Of a stretch of 6,151 bases of DNA, positions 4,789-6,151 are shown piece after piece. A program made the translations under genes and the position numbers. Each line of letters starts with the position of its first letter. The stretch's first letter is position 1. Below the pieces are notes generated by a model. That model was not told the origin of the DNA. It saw nothing but the letters and a program-made list of their open reading frames with translations, and searched no databases. Source of the DNA: Eggerthellaceae bacterium (GTDB lineage Bacteria; Actinomycetota; Coriobacteriia; Coriobacteriales; Eggerthellaceae); NCBI GenBank assembly GCA_900754955.1, contig CAAEEV010000082.1:1-6151 (forward strand). Reading direction: 5' to 3'.

Positions 4789-4968
4789 ATGGCTGTACCT
4801 AAGCAACGAACGGGCCGTGCCCGCACCCATTCTCGTCGTAGCGCCAACAATCGCATCTCCGCGCCGGCGCGTTCCGTCTGCCCGAAGTGCGGCGAGGTGA
4901 AGCTTCCGCACCGCGTGTGCGGCAACTGCGGCTTCTACCGCGACCGCGAGGTCATCGAGACCGAGTAA
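4789..4968 (+). CDS. rpmF: 50S ribosomal protein L32 (bL32), zinc-ribbon form
   Basis: bL32 is a small protein of the large ribosomal subunit. The 59-residue product has the family start MAVPKQRTGRARTHSRRSAN. It also has two CxxC pairs, CPKCGE (31-36) and CGNCGFY (44-50), the four cysteines of the zinc-binding (C+) form rather than the cysteine-free paralogue. The ATG at 4789 follows AGAAGGAG (4773-4780) by 8 bases; a longer in-frame reading from TTG at 4708 would start inside the promoter and is rejected. It has its own promoter at 4689-4717 and a strong terminator 26 bases after its stop, so it can be made as a single-gene transcript even though DUF177, rpmF and plsX are often co-transcribed elsewhere. 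Identity is secure. Confidence 0.97.
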   Translation: MAVPKQRTGRARTHSRRSANNRISAPARSVCPKCGEVKLPHRVCGNCGFYRDREVIETE

Positions 4969-4994
4969 CCGCATCGGGGACAACCCCGTGCACG

Positions 4995-5042
4995 AGCCTC
5001 CTCGCATGCCAGGCGCACGTCTGGCTGCCAGGAGGCTTTTTT
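4995..5042 (+). terminator. Strong intrinsic terminator after rpmF
   Basis: GCCTCCT (4996-5002) pairs with AGGAGGC (5030-5036), and an inner GCCAG (5008-5012) pairs with CTGGC (5021-5025). Six T residues (5037-5042) follow immediately, and A4995 can pair with the first of them. The stem plus uninterrupted T-run is a textbook rho-independent terminator on the + strand. It should end most rpmF transcripts before plsX. Confidence 0.88.
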
Positions 5043-5220
5043 CACGTGGGGAGGTTTTCGCGGCGCGCGGTCTGGCCGTATCGTGCTTGCCGCTGGCGCG
5101 CACGGCGCCGCGCCGCATCCGCATCGCTGCGCGCTGCGCATCCGGTCTTTTCGGGGTTTTGCCTGCGCGCTTCGCGACGCGTTCGCTCCCTGTGCTTTAC
5201 TTCATAGTGCTGAATTATGG
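5043..5220 (+). other. Non-coding GC-rich spacer with a weak promoter candidate for plsX
   Basis: No reading frame here has a ribosome site and recognisable protein. The stretch to about 5190 is GC-rich and holds only small palindromes such as TGCGC-GCT-GCGCA (5128-5140). At 5191-5220 base composition turns AT-rich, with CATAGT (5203-5208) and AATTAT (5213-5218) as weak -10-like sites and no convincing -35. Because a strong terminator precedes it, plsX needs either a promoter in this patch or read-through. The exact site cannot be assigned. Confidence 0.35.
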
Positions 5221-5229
5221 TGCGCCCGC

Positions 5230-5263
5230 GTGTCTGCCCTTCTCGTCTCGAGTGGGCAGACGC
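5230..5263 (+). promoter_or_regulatory. Leader hairpin upstream of plsX
   Basis: GTCTGCCC (5232-5239) and GGGCAGAC (5254-5261) are perfect inverse complements. A U-G and a G-C pair extend the stem to 5230-5263, and the 14-base loop includes CTCGAG. The stem ends 26 bases before the plsX AAGGAG (5290-5295). It has no T-run directly after it, so it is more likely a leader structure or a dyad operator than a terminator. It does not resemble the FapR operator used by Bacillus for plsX. Confidence 0.45.
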
Positions 5264-5300
5264 ATGGGCTCATTGTTCCGTTTGACGACAAGGAGTTCAC

Positions 5301-6151
5301 ATGGCTGATTCTGTTACGATCGCCGTCGACGCCATGGGCGGAGACGACGCTCCCGACGTCGTGCTTGAAGGCACGGCGCAGGCGCTTGCATCCGACCCCG
5401 ACCTGCACGTCGTGCTTTGCGGCCCCGCCGCGGTGGTGGAGCCGTTCGCCGCGGCGCACGACCGCTGCGTCGCCCAGCCGTGCACCGAGGTCATCGCGAT
5501 GGGGGAGCACCCCGCCCAGGCCGTGCGCGCTAAGAAGGACTCCTCGATCGTGGTGGGGTGCCGCCTTGTGAAGGAGGGCGCTGCCCAGGGCTTCTTCTCC
5601 GCCGGCTCCACCGGCGCCTGCCTCGCGGCTGCCACGCTCGTCATGGGGCGCATCAAGGGCGTGAAACGCCCGGCGCTCGGTCAGATCCTTCCCGCTTACG
5701 AGAAGCCCACGCTGCTCGTCGACGTGGGAGCGAACGCCGACTGCAAGCCCGAATACCTCGTGCAGTTCGCGCACATGGGCGCGGCGTACATGCGCGGCAT
5801 CATGGGTGTGGCGCAGCCGCAGGTGGCGCTGCTCAACATCGGCGAGGAGGAGACGAAGGGCAGCGCGGCGGCGCTCGAGGCGCACGAGGCGCTCAAGGCC
5901 GCAGTGCCCGAGTTCGCGGGCAACGCCGAGGGGCGCGATCTGCTTGCGGGCACGTTCGACGTCATCGTCACCGACGGCTTCACGGGCAACGTGAGCCTCA
6001 AAACGATCGAAGGCACCTCGAAGGTGCTCATGAAGTACCTCAAGGACGCCTTCATGTCGTCGACGAAGTCGAAGATCGGCGCGGTGCTCGCGAAGGGCGG
6101 TCTTGGCGATCTTAAGGCCAAGGTGAGCCCCGACACTTACGGCGGCAGCCC
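5301..6151 (+). CDS. plsX: Phosphate acyltransferase PlsX, N-terminal part (3' end outside window)
   Basis: PlsX converts acyl-ACP and phosphate into acyl phosphate, the donor used by PlsY to start phosphatidic acid synthesis; it is a peripheral membrane enzyme. The frame is open from the ATG at 5301 to the right edge without a stop: 283 residues of an expected 330-340. It shows TIAVDAMGGDDAPDVVLEG (6-24), KKDSSIVVGCRLVKEG (78-93), FFSAGSTGACLAAA (98-111) and LLVDVGANADCKPEYL (138-153). These are followed by LLNIGEEETKG (178-188), EFAGNAEGRDLL (204-215) and VTDGFTGNVSLKTIEG (223-238), all family blocks in the right order. AAGGAG (5290-5295) lies 5 bases before the start. In many bacteria acpP and rnc follow; that is beyond the window. 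Strong terminator and leader hairpin upstream suggest control separate from rpmF. Identity is secure. Confidence 0.96.
   Translation, partial: MADSVTIAVDAMGGDDAPDVVLEGTAQALASDPDLHVVLCGPAAVVEPFAAAHDRCVAQPCTEVIAMGEHPAQAVRAKKDSSIVVGCRLVKEGAAQGFFSAGSTGACLAAATLVMGRIKGVKRPALGQILPAYEKPTLLVDVGANADCKPEYLVQFAHMGAAYMRGIMGVAQPQVALLNIGEEETKGSAAALEAHEALKAAVPEFAGNAEGRDLLAGTFDVIVTDGFTGNVSLKTIEGTSKVLMKYLKDAFMSSTKSKIGAVLAKGGLGDLKAKVSPDTYGGS

Noticed and set aside
4744..5124. A 126-codon minus-strand frame opposite rpmF
   Set aside because: It spans rpmF and its terminator in antisense and has no recognisable protein features.
5202..5885. A 227-codon minus-strand frame opposite plsX
   Set aside because: Composition is an Arg/His/Ala-rich shadow of plsX, which is recognisable along its whole visible length.

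Overview
This window is ordinary core chromosome of a high-GC Gram-positive bacterium. The gene order recG-rsmD-coaD, then a SepIVA-like coiled-coil gene, a DUF177 gene, rpmF and plsX, is the kind of cluster found in Actinobacteria. The strong GC preference at third codon positions and the protein sequences suggest class Coriobacteriia, possibly Eggerthellaceae. That placement is an inference from remembered sequence style, not from a search. All seven complete or partial housekeeping genes and the one accessory-looking gene lie on the + strand. I see no mobile element, CRISPR array, tRNA or rRNA.

Layout. Positions 2-1129 hold the C-terminal half of RecG, cut by the left edge. After a 54-base gap comes rsmD (1184-1786), whose stop overlaps the start of coaD (1783-2262) in an ATGA junction, so the two are probably translationally coupled. 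A 291-base gap follows (2263-2553). It carries four successive inverted repeats, the last with a T-rich tail like an intrinsic terminator. Next come an extended -10 promoter and a leader with two further small hairpins. That promoter probably drives a three-gene unit: the SepIVA/DivIVA-like coiled-coil protein (2554-3024), the DUF177/YceD protein (3076-3633) and a class II aldolase closely resembling rhamnulose-1-phosphate aldolase (3690-4598). A 190-base gap holds a hairpin and a good promoter for rpmF (4789-4968, ribosomal protein bL32). A strong intrinsic terminator follows rpmF at 4995-5042. A largely featureless GC-rich stretch and a leader hairpin then precede plsX (5301 to the right edge, about 45-50 residues missing at the C-terminus).

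How the genes fit together. RecG serves replication-fork repair, RsmD methylates 16S rRNA, CoaD makes coenzyme A, DUF177 and bL32 belong to ribosome/23S rRNA biology, PlsX starts phospholipid synthesis, and the coiled-coil protein is probably a septum or cell-envelope factor. This is a growth-linked cluster. The aldolase is the odd one out: a sugar-catabolic enzyme placed between DUF177 and rpmF, which are commonly adjacent.

I did not find a convincing undescribed system. The points most worth a second look are the short SepIVA-like protein, the aldolase between DUF177 and rpmF, the hairpin-rich coaD downstream region with its 24-bp palindrome, the acidic insertion in RecG and the leader hairpin of plsX.
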